Source: Corynebacterium dentalis
GTDB lineage: Bacteria > Actinomycetota > Actinomycetes > Mycobacteriales > Mycobacteriaceae
DNA: 64,000 bases
Reading direction: 5' to 3'
Assembly: GCF_900232865.1 (NCBI RefSeq)
Contig: NZ_OCTS01000002.1
Span: 1 to 64,000 of the forward strand
Below the pieces are notes generated by a model that saw nothing but the letters and a program-made list of their open reading frames with translations, searched no databases and was not told the DNA's origin. This document shows positions 27,537-36,035 of the stretch, piece after piece (within the stretch, counting starts at the first letter, position 1; each line of letters starts with the position of its first letter). The position numbers and the translations under genes were made by a program.

Positions 27537-28958
27537 CTACTCTGCGCCCAAGGTCACGCTCACGGTGTGTTCATTGCGCCCGTTGGAATCGGTGACGGTC
27601 ATCTCTACCGTGTCGCCTACCTTATGGGAACGGATTGCAGCGATCAGTCCGACGCCAGACTCCACAGGGCGATCATCGACCCTCGTCACCACGTCGCCCT
27701 TCTTCAGACCAGCCTCCTCGGCGGGACTTCCGCTATCCACATCGGCAATTTCTGCGCCGAAGATGTCCGATCCGGTGTTCACCTTGGCCCCGATAATGGG
27801 GTGGGAGGTCTTGCCGGTCTCGATGAGATCCTGGGCGATGCGCTGCGCTTGGTTCGACGGGATCGCAAAGCCCAGACCGATGGAGCCGGATTGGCCCTGG
27901 CTGCCGCCGAGAGACGCGATGACCGATGGGATGCCCACCAGCTTTCCTTCCATATTGACCAGCGCGCCGCCGGAGTTACCGGGGTTGATGGCGGCATCGG
28001 TCTGGATCGCATCGATCAACGAGGCCTCGCCACCGTCTTCACCGGTGGCCTGCACGGGGCGGTTCTTCGCCGAAACAATTCCGGTGGTGACGGTGGATGC
28101 CAGTCCCAGCGGGGAACCGATAGCCACGACAGATTCGCCAACGTTCAGCGCGTCCGAATCGCCGAGCTCGATGGGTTGGAGGTCCGTGGCACCTTCGGCC
28201 TTGATCACTGCGATGTCCGTCTGTGGATCGGCGGCCACTACCTTGGCGTCCAGTATCCGGCCATCGTTGAGACGGACCTGGATCTTGCCGTTTTCTGCGC
28301 CAGCGACCACGTGGTTGTTGGTGACGATCATGCCGTCCGAAGTGAAGATGGATCCGGAGCCTTCGCCGCCGCCTTGCGCGGTGGTCACCTGGATGGACAC
28401 CACGGACGGAAGGACACGAGCAGCGATATCTTCCGTGGTGCCTGGGTCAATAGGGTTCGAAGCATTCTCGCCGCTGCTGGAGGACTGACTATCGAACGAG
28501 CTAGTTACGTTGTGGGTGGCGCCCGTCTGATCCATCACCACGGCGGTGGTGGCGCTAGCTGCGATTGCTCCGACGAGGAGAAGTGCGGCCACGGCGGGCG
28601 TGGAAAAGCGCTGCTTTTCCTTGACTGCCACCCCGCCGTCACCCGGCTGATTGTGCTGCAGGCCTGCGGCACCTTGAGGACCGAATGGTCCCTGAGGCGG
28701 CTGTCCCATTCCAGCACGTGGGCCGGGGAATGCTTGGGGGTGCGGATTCTGGTGCGCGCCCGACTGTTGCTGTGGGATTGGTTGCTGCGGGTTCTGCTGT
28801 GGTCCGGGCTGTCCAAGACCTGGTTGTGGTCCTGGTTGCTGACCGTGCTGCTGACTTGGTTGAGGTCCGGGCTGCGGGCCACCCTGTGCTGGGTTATTCC
28901 ACCCATTTCCCTGCTGGTTGGGATGGAACTGGCCATTGCCTGCTGGGCCGTTAGTCAT
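27537..28958 (-). CDS. pepD: HtrA/PepD-like membrane-anchored serine protease with PDZ domain
   Basis: A 473-residue stress protease. The cytoplasmic ~110 residues are low-complexity, rich in Gln, Pro and Gly. One membrane segment follows (AVAALLLVGAIAASATTAVV). The trypsin-like domain carries the triad His (VTNNHVV), Asp (TDIAVIK) and Ser (NPGNSGGAL). The C-terminal PDZ domain runs from about 385 (GAEIADVDSGSPAEEAGLKK). It degrades or refolds damaged proteins outside the membrane. It is downstream of mprAB, which induces pepD in M. tuberculosis, with 118 bases between. GAAAGGA precedes the ATG at 28958. Confidence 0.94.
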   Translation of the reverse strand: MTNGPAGNGQFHPNQQGNGWNNPAQGGPQPGPQPSQQHGQQPGPQPGLGQPGPQQNPQQPIPQQQSGAHQNPHPQAFPGPRAGMGQPPQGPFGPQGAAGLQHNQPGDGGVAVKEKQRFSTPAVAALLLVGAIAASATTAVVMDQTGATHNVTSSFDSQSSSSGENASNPIDPGTTEDIAARVLPSVVSIQVTTAQGGGEGSGSIFTSDGMIVTNNHVVAGAENGKIQVRLNDGRILDAKVVAADPQTDIAVIKAEGATDLQPIELGDSDALNVGESVVAIGSPLGLASTVTTGIVSAKNRPVQATGEDGGEASLIDAIQTDAAINPGNSGGALVNMEGKLVGIPSVIASLGGSQGQSGSIGLGFAIPSNQAQRIAQDLIETGKTSHPIIGAKVNTGSDIFGAEIADVDSGSPAEEAGLKKGDVVTRVDDRPVESGVGLIAAIRSHKVGDTVEMTVTDSNGRNEHTVSVTLGAE

Positions 28959-29076
28959 CGTGTGTCCTTTCCTCGCATGACTGCATGAAATTCATTGTCT
29001 CTCCCTATCCCCCGAAATCCTCGAAGAGACGCTGGACAGTGCCTGCTAGTTAAAACGAAAACCCTGCCTGATGTAT

Positions 29077-30759
29077 TCAGTTAATGTCCAGCGGACTGCC
29101 AGACTTACCGGGAAGCACCACTCGCATGAGCGCTCCGCCATCATCCGAAGCATCGGCGATGATTGCCCCATTATGCCGGAGAATAACCTGCTTGACGATC
29201 GCCAACCCCAGTCCGCTACCCGGCATCGAGCGGGACTGAATGGAGCGGTAGAAACGCTCAAAGACCTTCGCTCGATCCTCCTCCGGAATACCCGGTCCGG
29301 AATCAGCAATGCGGATTTCCACCGCGGTGGGTGTGTCGGAGTTGGCGTCGGAAATGGGCTGCATCCACACCCGCACCGTGCCACCCTGCGGCGACCACTT
29401 GGCGGCGTTATCCAGCAGGTTTCTGATTGCTCGGCTCAAACTGAACTCGTCGCCGACAACCACCCACGGAACCAGGTGCACATCGAAGTGGACGTCCGGC
29501 CTGCGGCGCTCCACACGCTCCAGCGAGTCCGCAAAGACCTCCTCTAGGTCCACCTCCGCGGTGGTTAGAGGCATACTGTCCTCGCGGGCGAGATCCACCA
29601 GATCGCCGATCAAGGTAGACATCTCGTTGATCTGTGCGATGACGTCCCGCTCCAAGTCCGCACGATCCTGCTCCGACAGCGCGGGATTTTCGGCGCGAGA
29701 AGCCATCACCAGCAACTCAATATTGGTACGTAGAGACGTCAACGGAGTCTTCAGCTCGTGGCCAGCATCAGCCACCAGATCCCGCTGCTTCTCCGTAGAG
29801 ACCTGCAGCGCCCGCATCATGGCGTTATAGGAACGAGTCAACGAGCCCAGCTCATCATTACTTTCCACGGGAATTTGCCGCAGCTCGCCAGTTTCCGCCA
29901 CGCGGTTGGCGGCGCGACGCAACCTGTCGATCGGTTGCACACCGGCGGATCCCACGGCCATGCCGGCGATGATTGCCGCGAGCGCGCCGGTCACACCGAT
30001 GAGGATGAGCACGATGCGCAGAGAATTCAGCGCTTCCTTGGAAAACTCAATGTCCTGCTGCACGACCACCACGCGGGAATCCGGAGCACGCACCGCATAG
30101 ATGCGCATGGAGCCTTCAGTGCTGAAGGAGAATGACTGCTCTCCCCTGACCACAGCCATCTGTACAGGCGAGAGCACGCCCTCGAAGACCTCTTCATTGT
30201 CGAATTCATGATCGACTGGGCTGTCCGGATCCGCAGTGAACGTCGATAGGCCTTGGGTGCCCTGGATGCCAGGCGTCACCGGCTCCAAGGAGCTGGAGCT
30301 TTCTGATTCTGCATCGGTGGCTTGGGTTGAATCAGAGCTGCTACCCGGTTGCTTGTTCCCCGTCTCGGCCGCTGGAATGACCAGGACGTTCATGCGGTTC
30401 GAGGCCTGCTGGAAGTTGGGCACGTAACGCCCGTCTTCATAGGAATGCTCGGCGGGGAATTCCACCCCGGAATCGATGATGTTCTGCGCCTGATTCTGCA
30501 GGTTCTTATCAATCTCCAAATACAGAATCTGACTGACGGACGTGAACGCCGCCAGGGTAATCACCACGATGGACACAATCACCACCGCCGCAGTCAGCGC
30601 GGCCAAGCGCGTGCGCAGGGACCAGCTACGCAGGGAGAAAATCGAGCCCTTCTCTTCCTCCGGCGTAACCTTCTTCTTCAGTTCGTCCTGTTTTAGGGCA
30701 TGCGAATAGCCGGACCCTTGCGGATCCGGTGTGGGGTTACTCGCTGGCCCTTCTGTCAC
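29077..30759 (-). CDS. mprB: MprB-like envelope-stress sensor histidine kinase
   Basis: A 560-residue two-helix membrane kinase. TM1 is near residue 55 ([18 protein letters not shown]) and TM2 near 235, with a ~160-residue outer sensor domain between. Then come HAMP, the phospho-acceptor His in [13 protein letters not shown], and the ATPase boxes [17 protein letters not shown] and [13 protein letters not shown] 30759 overlaps the mprA stop as GTGA, giving translational coupling. In mycobacteria MprAB answers envelope damage and controls pepD and sigma factors. The sensor domain is Ser/Glu-rich here, so the signal may differ. Confidence 0.93.
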   Translation of the reverse strand: MTEGPASNPTPDPQGSGYSHALKQDELKKKVTPEEEKGSIFSLRSWSLRTRLAALTAAVVIVSIVVITLAAFTSVSQILYLEIDKNLQNQAQNIIDSGVEFPAEHSYEDGRYVPNFQQASNRMNVLVIPAAETGNKQPGSSSDSTQATDAESESSSSLEPVTPGIQGTQGLSTFTADPDSPVDHEFDNEEVFEGVLSPVQMAVVRGEQSFSFSTEGSMRIYAVRAPDSRVVVVQQDIEFSKEALNSLRIVLILIGVTGALAAIIAGMAVGSAGVQPIDRLRRAANRVAETGELRQIPVESNDELGSLTRSYNAMMRALQVSTEKQRDLVADAGHELKTPLTSLRTNIELLVMASRAENPALSEQDRADLERDVIAQINEMSTLIGDLVDLAREDSMPLTTAEVDLEEVFADSLERVERRRPDVHFDVHLVPWVVVGDEFSLSRAIRNLLDNAAKWSPQGGTVRVWMQPISDANSDTPTAVEIRIADSGPGIPEEDRAKVFERFYRSIQSRSMPGSGLGLAIVKQVILRHNGAIIADASDDGGALMRVVLPGKSGSPLDIN

Positions 30760-31451
30760 GGAGCGCTTTCACGCAGCACGTAGCCCACGCCGCGGACGGT
30801 GTGGATCAGACGTGTCTCGTTGTGCTCTTCGGTTTTGCGTCGGAGATAGCCGATGTAAACCTCCAGCGCATTGCCGGATGTAGGGAAATCGCTACCCCAC
30901 ACTTCCTCGAGGATGCTGTTGCGTGCCATCACCTTGCGTGGGTGGGACATGAGCAGCTCCAACAGCGCAAACTCCGTGCGAGTGAGGCTGACGGGCTTAC
31001 CGTTGCGCGTGACCTCGCGGGTCTCAGGATCCAAGGTCAGATCCTCAAAACGCATCGGCTCTGCGCCGGAGTTTTCGGAGATAGACGGCCGAGTCGCGCG
31101 GCGGAACAGCGAACGCGTGCGCGCCAGCAGCTCCTCTAGGGCGAAAGGCTTAGGGACGTAATCGTCCGCACCAGCGTCCAGCCCCGCCACGCGCTCAGAC
31201 ACGGTATCGCGAGCAGTCAGGATCAAGATCGGCAGATCATCGCCGTGGCTACGCAACTCGCGGCACACCTCGAGCCCGCTCTGCTTCGGCATCATCACAT
31301 CCAAAATGGCCAGATCCGGCTGTTCCGTCTCGATCATCTTGAGCGCTTCCGCACCATCTTCAGCCAGCACCACGGTGTAGCCATTAAAAATGAGCGAGCG
31401 CCGCAGGGACTCCCGTACCCCCTGATCATCATCGGCAATGAGTATCTTCAT
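30756..31451 (-). CDS. mprA: MprA-like OmpR-family response regulator
   Basis: A 231-residue regulator. The receiver domain has the acidic pocket ADDDQ, the phosphorylated Asp in LAILDVMMP and Lys in DDYVPKPF. The DNA-binding winged helix spans residues ~130-230, with [16 protein letters not shown] and [15 protein letters not shown] 31451 is the natural start (MKILIADDD). It is the first gene of mprA-mprB-pepD-moaB2. Direct MprA control of pepD is known in M. tuberculosis; the binding site was not located here. Confidence 0.95.
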   Translation of the reverse strand: MKILIADDDQGVRESLRRSLIFNGYTVVLAEDGAEALKMIETEQPDLAILDVMMPKQSGLEVCRELRSHGDDLPILILTARDTVSERVAGLDAGADDYVPKPFALEELLARTRSLFRRATRPSISENSGAEPMRFEDLTLDPETREVTRNGKPVSLTRTEFALLELLMSHPRKVMARNSILEEVWGSDFPTSGNALEVYIGYLRRKTEEHNETRLIHTVRGVGYVLRESAP

Positions 31452-31602
31452 ACGACTATTGTGCACGTCCGCGCCGAGTTTTTAACATCGAGACCCGAAC
31501 TTACTGAGACCTTAGAAAAATTGCGGCTGCAACCTTCATGTTCTCTCAGCGGTTTCTTTCTTTTCTTTGTTTCGACGCCACCGCCCTGGCCCGAAACGCA
31601 AT

Positions 31603-31635
31603 TGAAGCGCCATCCCGAGAGGGGATGACGCTTCA
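31603..31635 (-). terminator. Imperfect hairpin between rpmF and mprA
   Basis: A 13-bp stem with one mismatch, GAAGCG-CCATCCC against GGGATG-ACGCTTC, and a four-base loop. It lies after the rpmF stop. The T-run on the minus strand is weak. Confidence 0.45.
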
Positions 31636-31659
31636 CTTACTAGCTAGTGAACTGGAGGC

Positions 31660-31830
31660 TTACTTGTCCAGATCCACAAGGCCGAGCTGAGCGGCCTTGA
31701 CCAGACGGCGAGGAATCTGAGCTTCCTGACCGTTGATCTTCACGTTCTGGAGGGCGACATTGTCAGCCTTCCACTGCGAACGACGGGAGTGCGTATTCGC
31801 ACGGGACAAACGACGCTTTGGAACTGCCAT
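31660..31830 (-). CDS. rpmF: 50S ribosomal protein L32
   Basis: A 56-residue basic protein: [20 protein letters not shown] at the N-terminus and a C-terminus ending in [15 protein letters not shown]32 binds 23S rRNA near the peptidyl-transferase centre. Many L32 proteins hold zinc with four Cys; this one has none, so it is the zinc-free form. It starts 14 bases after the rpmE2 stop and is probably co-transcribed with it. In mycobacteria rpmF also sits next to mprA. Confidence 0.95.
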   Translation of the reverse strand: MAVPKRRLSRANTHSRRSQWKADNVALQNVKINGQEAQIPRRLVKAAQLGLVDLDK

Positions 31831-31844
31831 TGTTTTCTACCCTC

Positions 31845-32114
31845 CTACTGAGTCTTCTTCTTGCGGCGAGCAACAGCGCCGTAACGACGCTGGAACTTCT
31901 CGACGCGGCCTGCGGTGTCCATGACGCGTTGAGCGCCGGTCCAGAATGGGTGAGACTCGCTGGTCACGTCAACGACGATCAGCGGGTACTCGTTGCCATC
32001 TTCCCACTCGACCGTGCGGTCGGAGCTCGCGGTGGAGCGAGTCAGGAAGCTGTGTCCGGTGCTGGCATCCTTGAATACCACTGGGTGGTAATCGGGGTGG
32101 ATATCCTTCTTCAT
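31845..32114 (-). CDS. rpmE2: 50S ribosomal protein L31 type B
   Basis: An 89-residue protein starting [20 protein letters not shown]. The long loop [23 protein letters not shown] and the lack of the CxxC zinc pair identify type B, the zinc-independent form. ATG 32114 was chosen because it matches the family start; the frame upstream to 32156 is not coding. It heads the rpmE2-rpmF pair and is divergent from the rpmB-rpmG-rpsN-rpsR operon, with 365 bases between. Confidence 0.95.
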   Translation of the reverse strand: MKKDIHPDYHPVVFKDASTGHSFLTRSTASSDRTVEWEDGNEYPLIVVDVTSESHPFWTGAQRVMDTAGRVEKFQRRYGAVARRKKKTQ

Positions 32115-32479
32115 ACTTCTAATCCCTAAGGTGGTTACATCAGGCCGGTTCTCCACGAAGTGCAGATCGTGCCTGAGTTGGGTTGGAAACGTACAACTCG
32201 AAGCATCTTACAGCCCTTGGGTGGGAAATTGAAATCACCTGACGCCGCTAGAGCTTGGCGTCGAGAAGGCTTCCTACCTGCACCCTCTACGTACGCGAGC
32301 CGGCAAGAAGAGGAATTAGGATTTCGGCGGGACAAACGGTAGGGTTATCGCTTGCTGTTGTCTATGTAAACGTCATCGCCACGCAGCTCGCTCTTCGGTA
32401 TGCCCAATCGGCCCGTCTAACCGGTAGGTAATTTCGCCGAACATGAGCTTGAAACTCTGCGAGGCGGAAGGAGAAACCC
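32115..32479. promoter_or_regulatory. 365-bp divergent region between two ribosomal-protein operons
   Basis: It should hold the promoters for rpmE2-rpmF (left) and rpmB-rpmG-rpsN-rpsR (right). I looked for an A/T-rich palindromic Zur box of the TGAAAATGATTTTCA type and saw none, so zinc control is not supported by this sequence. No gene is convincing here; the frames present are shadows. Confidence 0.45.
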
Positions 32480-32716
32480 ATGTCGGCACATTGCCAGGTC
32501 ACGGGCCGCAAGCCAAGCTTCGGTAAGACCGTGTCCCACTCGCACCGCCGCACGAGCCGTCGCTGGAACCCAAATATCCAGCGTCGCTCGTTTTACTTGC
32601 CCTCTGAAGGCCGTTCCATCACGCTGAACGTGTCCACCAAGGGCCTGAAGACCATCGACCGTGACGGCATCGAGTCTGTCGTTGCCAAGATCCGCGCCCG
32701 TGGGGAGAAGATCTAA
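32480..32716 (+). CDS. rpmB: 50S ribosomal protein L28
   Basis: A 78-residue protein: [20 protein letters not shown] at the N-terminus, then [16 protein letters not shown], the conserved centre, and a C-terminus ending KIRARGEKI. It has a single Cys, so no zinc site. GGAAGGAG precedes the ATG. First gene of the rpmB-rpmG-rpsN-rpsR operon, with three bases to rpmG. Confidence 0.96.
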   Translation: MSAHCQVTGRKPSFGKTVSHSHRRTSRRWNPNIQRRSFYLPSEGRSITLNVSTKGLKTIDRDGIESVVAKIRARGEKI

Positions 32717-32719
32717 CAA

Positions 32720-32884
32720 ATGGCACGTAACGATATCCGCCCAATCATCAAGCTGAAGTCTACGGCTGGCACCGGTTACACCTACGTCACCCGTAAGAAC
32801 AAGCGCAACAACCCGGATCGCATGACCCTCAAGAAGTTCGATCCGGTAGTCCGCAAGCACGTCGAATTCCGCGAGGAGCGATAA
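32720..32884 (+). CDS. rpmG: 50S ribosomal protein L33
   Basis: A 54-residue protein, [20 protein letters not shown] to the C-terminal [11 protein letters not shown]. The CxxC pairs found in zinc-binding L33 are missing, so it is the zinc-free form. It is packed three bases after rpmB and three bases before rpsN. The start ATG overlaps no stop. The short length is normal for the family. Confidence 0.95.
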   Translation: MARNDIRPIIKLKSTAGTGYTYVTRKNKRNNPDRMTLKKFDPVVRKHVEFREER

Positions 32885-32887
32885 TCT

Positions 32888-33193
32888 ATGGCTAAGAAGT
32901 CCAAGATCGCTAAGAACGAGCAGCGCAAGGAAATCGTCGCCCGCTATGCGGAGCGTCGCGCTGAGCTCAAGGCCATCATCAAGAACCCGAACACCTCTGA
33001 CGAGGACCGTACGGAAGCACAGTGGGAGCTGAACCGTCAGCCTCGCGACGCTTCCCCAGTGCGCGTACGCAACCGCGACGCTGCTGACGGTCGTCCACGC
33101 GGTTACCTGCGTAAGTTCGGTTTGTCCCGCGTCCGCGTCCGCGAAATGGCTCACCGTGGTGAGCTGCCGGGCGTCCGCAAGTCCAGCTGGTAA
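32888..33193 (+). CDS. rpsN: 30S ribosomal protein S14, zinc-free long form
   Basis: A 101-residue S14 starting [20 protein letters not shown]. The length of about 100 residues and the absence of the two CxxC motifs mark the zinc-independent form; the zinc form is about 61 residues. The C-terminal block [21 protein letters not shown] is the conserved rRNA-binding part. GGAG nine bases upstream serves the ATG. Third gene of the operon. Confidence 0.96.
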   Translation: MAKKSKIAKNEQRKEIVARYAERRAELKAIIKNPNTSDEDRTEAQWELNRQPRDASPVRVRNRDAADGRPRGYLRKFGLSRVRVREMAHRGELPGVRKSSW

Positions 33194-33207
33194 GGGGGAA
33201 CTTCAAC

Positions 33208-33456
33208 ATGAAGCGCACCAATATTAAGAAGACGCGGATGGAGCAGTCCCGCCGCCCTAAGAAGAACCCACTCAAGGCCGAAGGCATTGAGTCGGTTGAC
33301 TACAAGAACTACGCTCTGCTGCGTAAGTTCATCTCCGACCGTGGAAAGATCCGCTCTCGCCGCGTCACCGGTTTGACCCCTCAGCAGCAGCGTCAGGTTG
33401 CCACCGCAATCAAGAACGCTCGTGAAATGGCTCTGCTGCCATTCAACGCTCGCTAA
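33208..33456 (+). CDS. rpsR: 30S ribosomal protein S18
   Basis: An 82-residue S18: basic N-terminus [20 protein letters not shown], then [26 protein letters not shown], here cited in the parts [15 protein letters not shown] and [14 protein letters not shown]. It lacks the N-terminal Cys residues of the zinc-type S18. GGGGGAA precedes the ATG. It is the last gene of the operon and is followed by a GC-rich terminator. Confidence 0.96.
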   Translation: MKRTNIKKTRMEQSRRPKKNPLKAEGIESVDYKNYALLRKFISDRGKIRSRRVTGLTPQQQRQVATAIKNAREMALLPFNAR

Positions 33457-33512
33457 ACTTTCTTTAGCGAAGATCTAGCAGCAGCTCTCTAGACGTTTCA
33501 CAGACACACTCG

Positions 33513-33541
33513 AGGCCCGTCCCCTTTGCTGGGGCGGGCCT
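33513..33541 (+). terminator. Terminator after rpsR
   Basis: A GC-rich stem, AGGCCCGTCCCC paired with GGGGCGGGCCT with one bulged base and a short loop, followed by a T-rich stretch (33548-33553). It closes the ribosomal operon. Confidence 0.85.
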
Positions 33542-33689
33542 CCAGTGTTTTTCTTGCACTTGCTGAGGATTTATTATCTCCTGCTTATGTAGACAATTGA
33601 TGGCTACAATAGCGGGGTAATCTTTTGTCCATTACAGCAAGCAGGCTGGGAATGCGCTGAGCATTCAGCCGGTGTTTAAGGAGCAAATC

Positions 33690-34391
33690 ATGAGCAATAA
33701 CTATCCTTCATTCCCAAACTCCGGGGATGACAACCCCTACACCGGTGGCCAGCAAAGCGGCTTCGGCCAGCAGCCACAGGGCGGATATGGCCAGAACGGC
33801 TACGACCAGGGCGGTTACGGCCAGCAGCAGCCACAGGGTGGCCAGTACGCTAGCTTCCCTGGCGCTAACCAGATGGCTCCCGGAGCACTCCGCCCAGGTG
33901 CTTGGAAGCGCTTCTTGGGGCTGGTCCTTGACAACATCATCCTTGCCATCGTTGGCGGCATCATCACTTGGCTACTCTTCGGCAGCGACATCGCCAATTG
34001 GTGGGAGCAGACCATGGACGCTGCTAACTCATCGTCGTCTACCGCTACTGCTCCAGATTTCCCAATCAGCGCTTCTATTGGCTCTGGCATCATCACTATC
34101 GTCCTGTGGTTCGCCTACCGTCTAATCATGGAGGTCAACAACGGTGGAACTGTGGGCAAGATGGCCATTGGCGCTCGCGTAACGATGGAAGACGGCAGCC
34201 CTATCACTTACGGCGCTTCGTTTGTCCGCAATTCGTGGTACCTGATCTCCACTGTCACAAACATCATCCCGATCATTGGATCGTTGATCTCCCTGGGCAT
34301 CACCATCGCAATGGGCGTGACCATCGGTAAAAGCCCCAACAAGCAGAGCTTCTCTGACAAGTGGGCTAAGGCCATCGTTGTAGACAAGTAA
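33690..34391 (+). CDS. RDD-family membrane protein with Gln/Gly-rich N-terminus
   Basis: A 233-residue protein. The first ~65 residues repeat GQQP/GGYGQ units and are disordered. An RDD domain follows: an Arg near residue 70 (RPGAWKRFLGLVLDNIIL with the RDD-type Asp), three membrane helices, and GGTVGKMAIGARVTMEDG between them. RDD proteins are membrane proteins of uncertain role, some linked to ion exchange. AAGGAG precedes ATG 33690. A paralogue follows after a hairpin; the pair probably arose by duplication. Confidence 0.85.
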   Translation: MSNNYPSFPNSGDDNPYTGGQQSGFGQQPQGGYGQNGYDQGGYGQQQPQGGQYASFPGANQMAPGALRPGAWKRFLGLVLDNIILAIVGGIITWLLFGSDIANWWEQTMDAANSSSSTATAPDFPISASIGSGIITIVLWFAYRLIMEVNNGGTVGKMAIGARVTMEDGSPITYGASFVRNSWYLISTVTNIIPIIGSLISLGITIAMGVTIGKSPNKQSFSDKWAKAIVVDK

Positions 34392-34432
34392 TCCGACGAG
34401 GCTGAAACCACTACAGCCCAATCAAACACGCC

Positions 34433-34463
34433 GCAGGCCCGCTCCCCCTTGGGACGGGCCTGC
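34433..34463 (+). terminator. Hairpin between the two RDD genes
   Basis: An 8-bp stem, GCAGGCCC/GGGCCTGC, plus a 15-base loop, followed by ACATTTTC. It probably ends the first RDD transcript, at least in part. Confidence 0.7.
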
Positions 34464-34483
34464 AACATTTTCAGGAACACGCG

Positions 34484-34534
34484 ATGAGCGATAACCACAC
34501 TCCCGCTTCCAACGAGATTCCCCAGTCCCCATGA
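34484..34534 (+). CDS. 16-codon leader frame overlapping the second RDD gene
   Basis: ATG 34484 follows AGGA at good spacing and reads MSDNHTPASNEIPQSP before TGA at 34532-34534, which overlaps the next gene's ATG as ATGA. The next gene's own ATG has no ribosome site. Either this short frame couples translation into the RDD gene, or it is the original N-terminus of that protein split off by a one-base change. The Ser/Pro/Asn content would suit an RDD N-terminus. Confidence 0.45.
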   Translation: MSDNHTPASNEIPQSP

Positions 34535-35094
34535 GTCAGCCAGTCGATTCCACACCGCCCCTCTACCCCAGTTTCCTTCGGCGTGGATTGGGAGTCTTCG
34601 TCGATTCATTAGTCCCCGCGCTTCTGAGCGCGCTACTCGCCGGCGCACTGCACCATCTCGGAGCATTCGACCGTCTCGCCCCCACAGATATTTCTCGCTT
34701 TTTCCCCGGAGCAGAATCGTGGAATGAAGCAGTCATGATCATCTCCTGGGTGATCGTGTGGATGGTTCACCGCATCTGGGCAGAAATGAAAACGGGCACC
34801 TCACTCGGCAAGTCAATGACAGACGTCAAGGTCACGATGATGGACGGCGGGCGCGTGACGTGCGTAGCGGCTCTCGTGAGAAATTCCTGGGCTCTCCTCA
34901 CCCTAGGTTCACTCTTTAGCGATGACCTCGGCGATTCCCTCAGAAGCACCGCGATCTTCATCCTCGGCGTCTCCATTCTCGCAAGCTCCCACAACCAAAG
35001 CCTTATAGACAAGCTGTCTAAGACCATCGTCGTGAACCAAGTACCGGTCGGCCGACCTAATCATCAAGCCGACCGAGCACACTCCAACTCCTAG
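34531..35094 (+). CDS. Second RDD-family membrane protein
   Basis: A 187-residue protein with the RDD layout: SFLRRGLGVFVDSLVPALL (Arg and the Asp of the first helix), a second helix IISWVIVWMVHRIW, then GTSLGKSMTDVKVTMMDG and a third helix before a hydrophilic tail. It resembles the upstream RDD protein in the T-x-GK-x-x-x-x-x-V block. It lacks the Gln/Gly-rich N-terminus. The start is unusual: no ribosome site, but an ATGA overlap with a 16-codon frame. Its end overlaps the convergent lipoprotein gene by four bases. Confidence 0.8.
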   Translation: MSQPVDSTPPLYPSFLRRGLGVFVDSLVPALLSALLAGALHHLGAFDRLAPTDISRFFPGAESWNEAVMIISWVIVWMVHRIWAEMKTGTSLGKSMTDVKVTMMDGGRVTCVAALVRNSWALLTLGSLFSDDLGDSLRSTAIFILGVSILASSHNQSLIDKLSKTIVVNQVPVGRPNHQADRAHSNS

Positions 35095-35876
35095 CTGGCT
35101 TCGGAGATCTTCTTGGCCTGAGCTGTGGCCAAGGCAGAGAACTCATCGGCGGTCATGGTAATCGTGGAAGCAATGGTGAAGGGAGCCCCGCGAACGGAAC
35201 CCGTATAGACGTAGAGAGTTTCTCCACCTTCGCCAACCTCTTCGCCGTTGAGCTTATTGGATATTAACTTCGTCCGAGCTGCCACGAGGGTGTCCGCGCC
35301 CTGGACGTTAAGGTCCACGGGGCTGACTTCAAATTCTTTGGCAGTTGCCCACTCGCTCCGGTCTGAGGTTCTCGTCGTGGTTGCGCACTCTGCCACGTCC
35401 TTCGGGTACTGACTTGGGTCCGCCGGTTGGGTGCTCACCATGACTTGCACGGCTGCATCCGCGTTATCGGTCCGGGTGAAACTCGTGACCGCTGTCGTTT
35501 CCGCAGGTTGGAAGAGCCAGTCTAGGAACGTGGTGCCATCAACCACTGCTCCCGCGCACTGTTCAGGCACGGTGGTGGGACGATCATCGTCATTGGTGTC
35601 TCCGAAGATGTCCTGGGTTGCTCCTTGAGATTCTGCACTCGTCGGCTCGTGGGTGTATCCAGCTGGCGTGTTATCGCCGTTCAGGATCAGCGACGCAGGT
35701 GCAGTTCCTTCAGGCAGAGGATCGTGGTTCACTTCCACAGAGGTTTGGTTGGCGGTTGCCGTCTCGTCGTTGGCCTTATCGGAATTATTTCCACAGGCGG
35801 TGGCGAAGGAAAGGATGGATAGGCACGCTACTGCTCCGAAGGTGCGGAACATGCGTGGATTCTGAGTAAGAATCAT
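35091..35876 (-). CDS. Lipoprotein of unknown function
   Basis: A 261-residue exported protein. The signal peptide (FRTFGAVACLSILSFATAC) ends in a lipobox ATAC, followed by an Asp/Asn/Thr-rich linker. The mature part has four Cys (around PEQCAGA and DVAECATTT among them), is rich in Thr and Asp, and ends in TADEFSALATAQAKKISEAS. No family was recognised; the general design recalls corynebacterial sensor-like lipoproteins. ATG 35876 has AGGA upstream; a later ATG at 35852 is possible. It is convergent with the second RDD gene and shares four bases with it. Confidence 0.75.
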   Translation of the reverse strand: MILTQNPRMFRTFGAVACLSILSFATACGNNSDKANDETATANQTSVEVNHDPLPEGTAPASLILNGDNTPAGYTHEPTSAESQGATQDIFGDTNDDDRPTTVPEQCAGAVVDGTTFLDWLFQPAETTAVTSFTRTDNADAAVQVMVSTQPADPSQYPKDVAECATTTRTSDRSEWATAKEFEVSPVDLNVQGADTLVAARTKLISNKLNGEEVGEGGETLYVYTGSVRGAPFTIASTITMTADEFSALATAQAKKISEAS

Positions 35877-35928
35877 AAAGGCGAATCCTATCCACACCTT
35901 CAAGATCTTCACTCTGAAAATTCAATTA

Positions 35929-35950
35929 ATTAATCACCGGGGGTGAATTA
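35929..35950. promoter_or_regulatory. Imperfect palindrome before the AEC carrier gene
   Basis: AATCACC and GGTGAATT arms around a G-run form an imperfect palindrome in the AT-rich region between divergent genes (lipoprotein and AEC carrier). It is a candidate operator; no regulator can be assigned. Confidence 0.3.
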
Positions 35951-36035
35951 TCACCAACAACTTATCACTTTTTAATTCATTTCTTAAGCAATGGCAGGTG
36001 GGGGACACGCCTTCTACTCCCGCTATCCTGAAGCA

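Noticed and set aside
27522..27541. ACCCCTTAGGGTGT palindrome after moaB2, similar to a CsoR site
   Set aside because: Arms are short and uneven, and it lies just before the end of pepD rather than at a copper gene promoter.
27567..28988. Plus-strand open frame of 473 codons
   Set aside because: Exact shadow of pepD on the other strand, kept open by the Gln/Pro/Gly-rich codons.
32115..32479. Zur box between the ribosomal operons
   Set aside because: No palindrome close to the actinobacterial Zur consensus was found.
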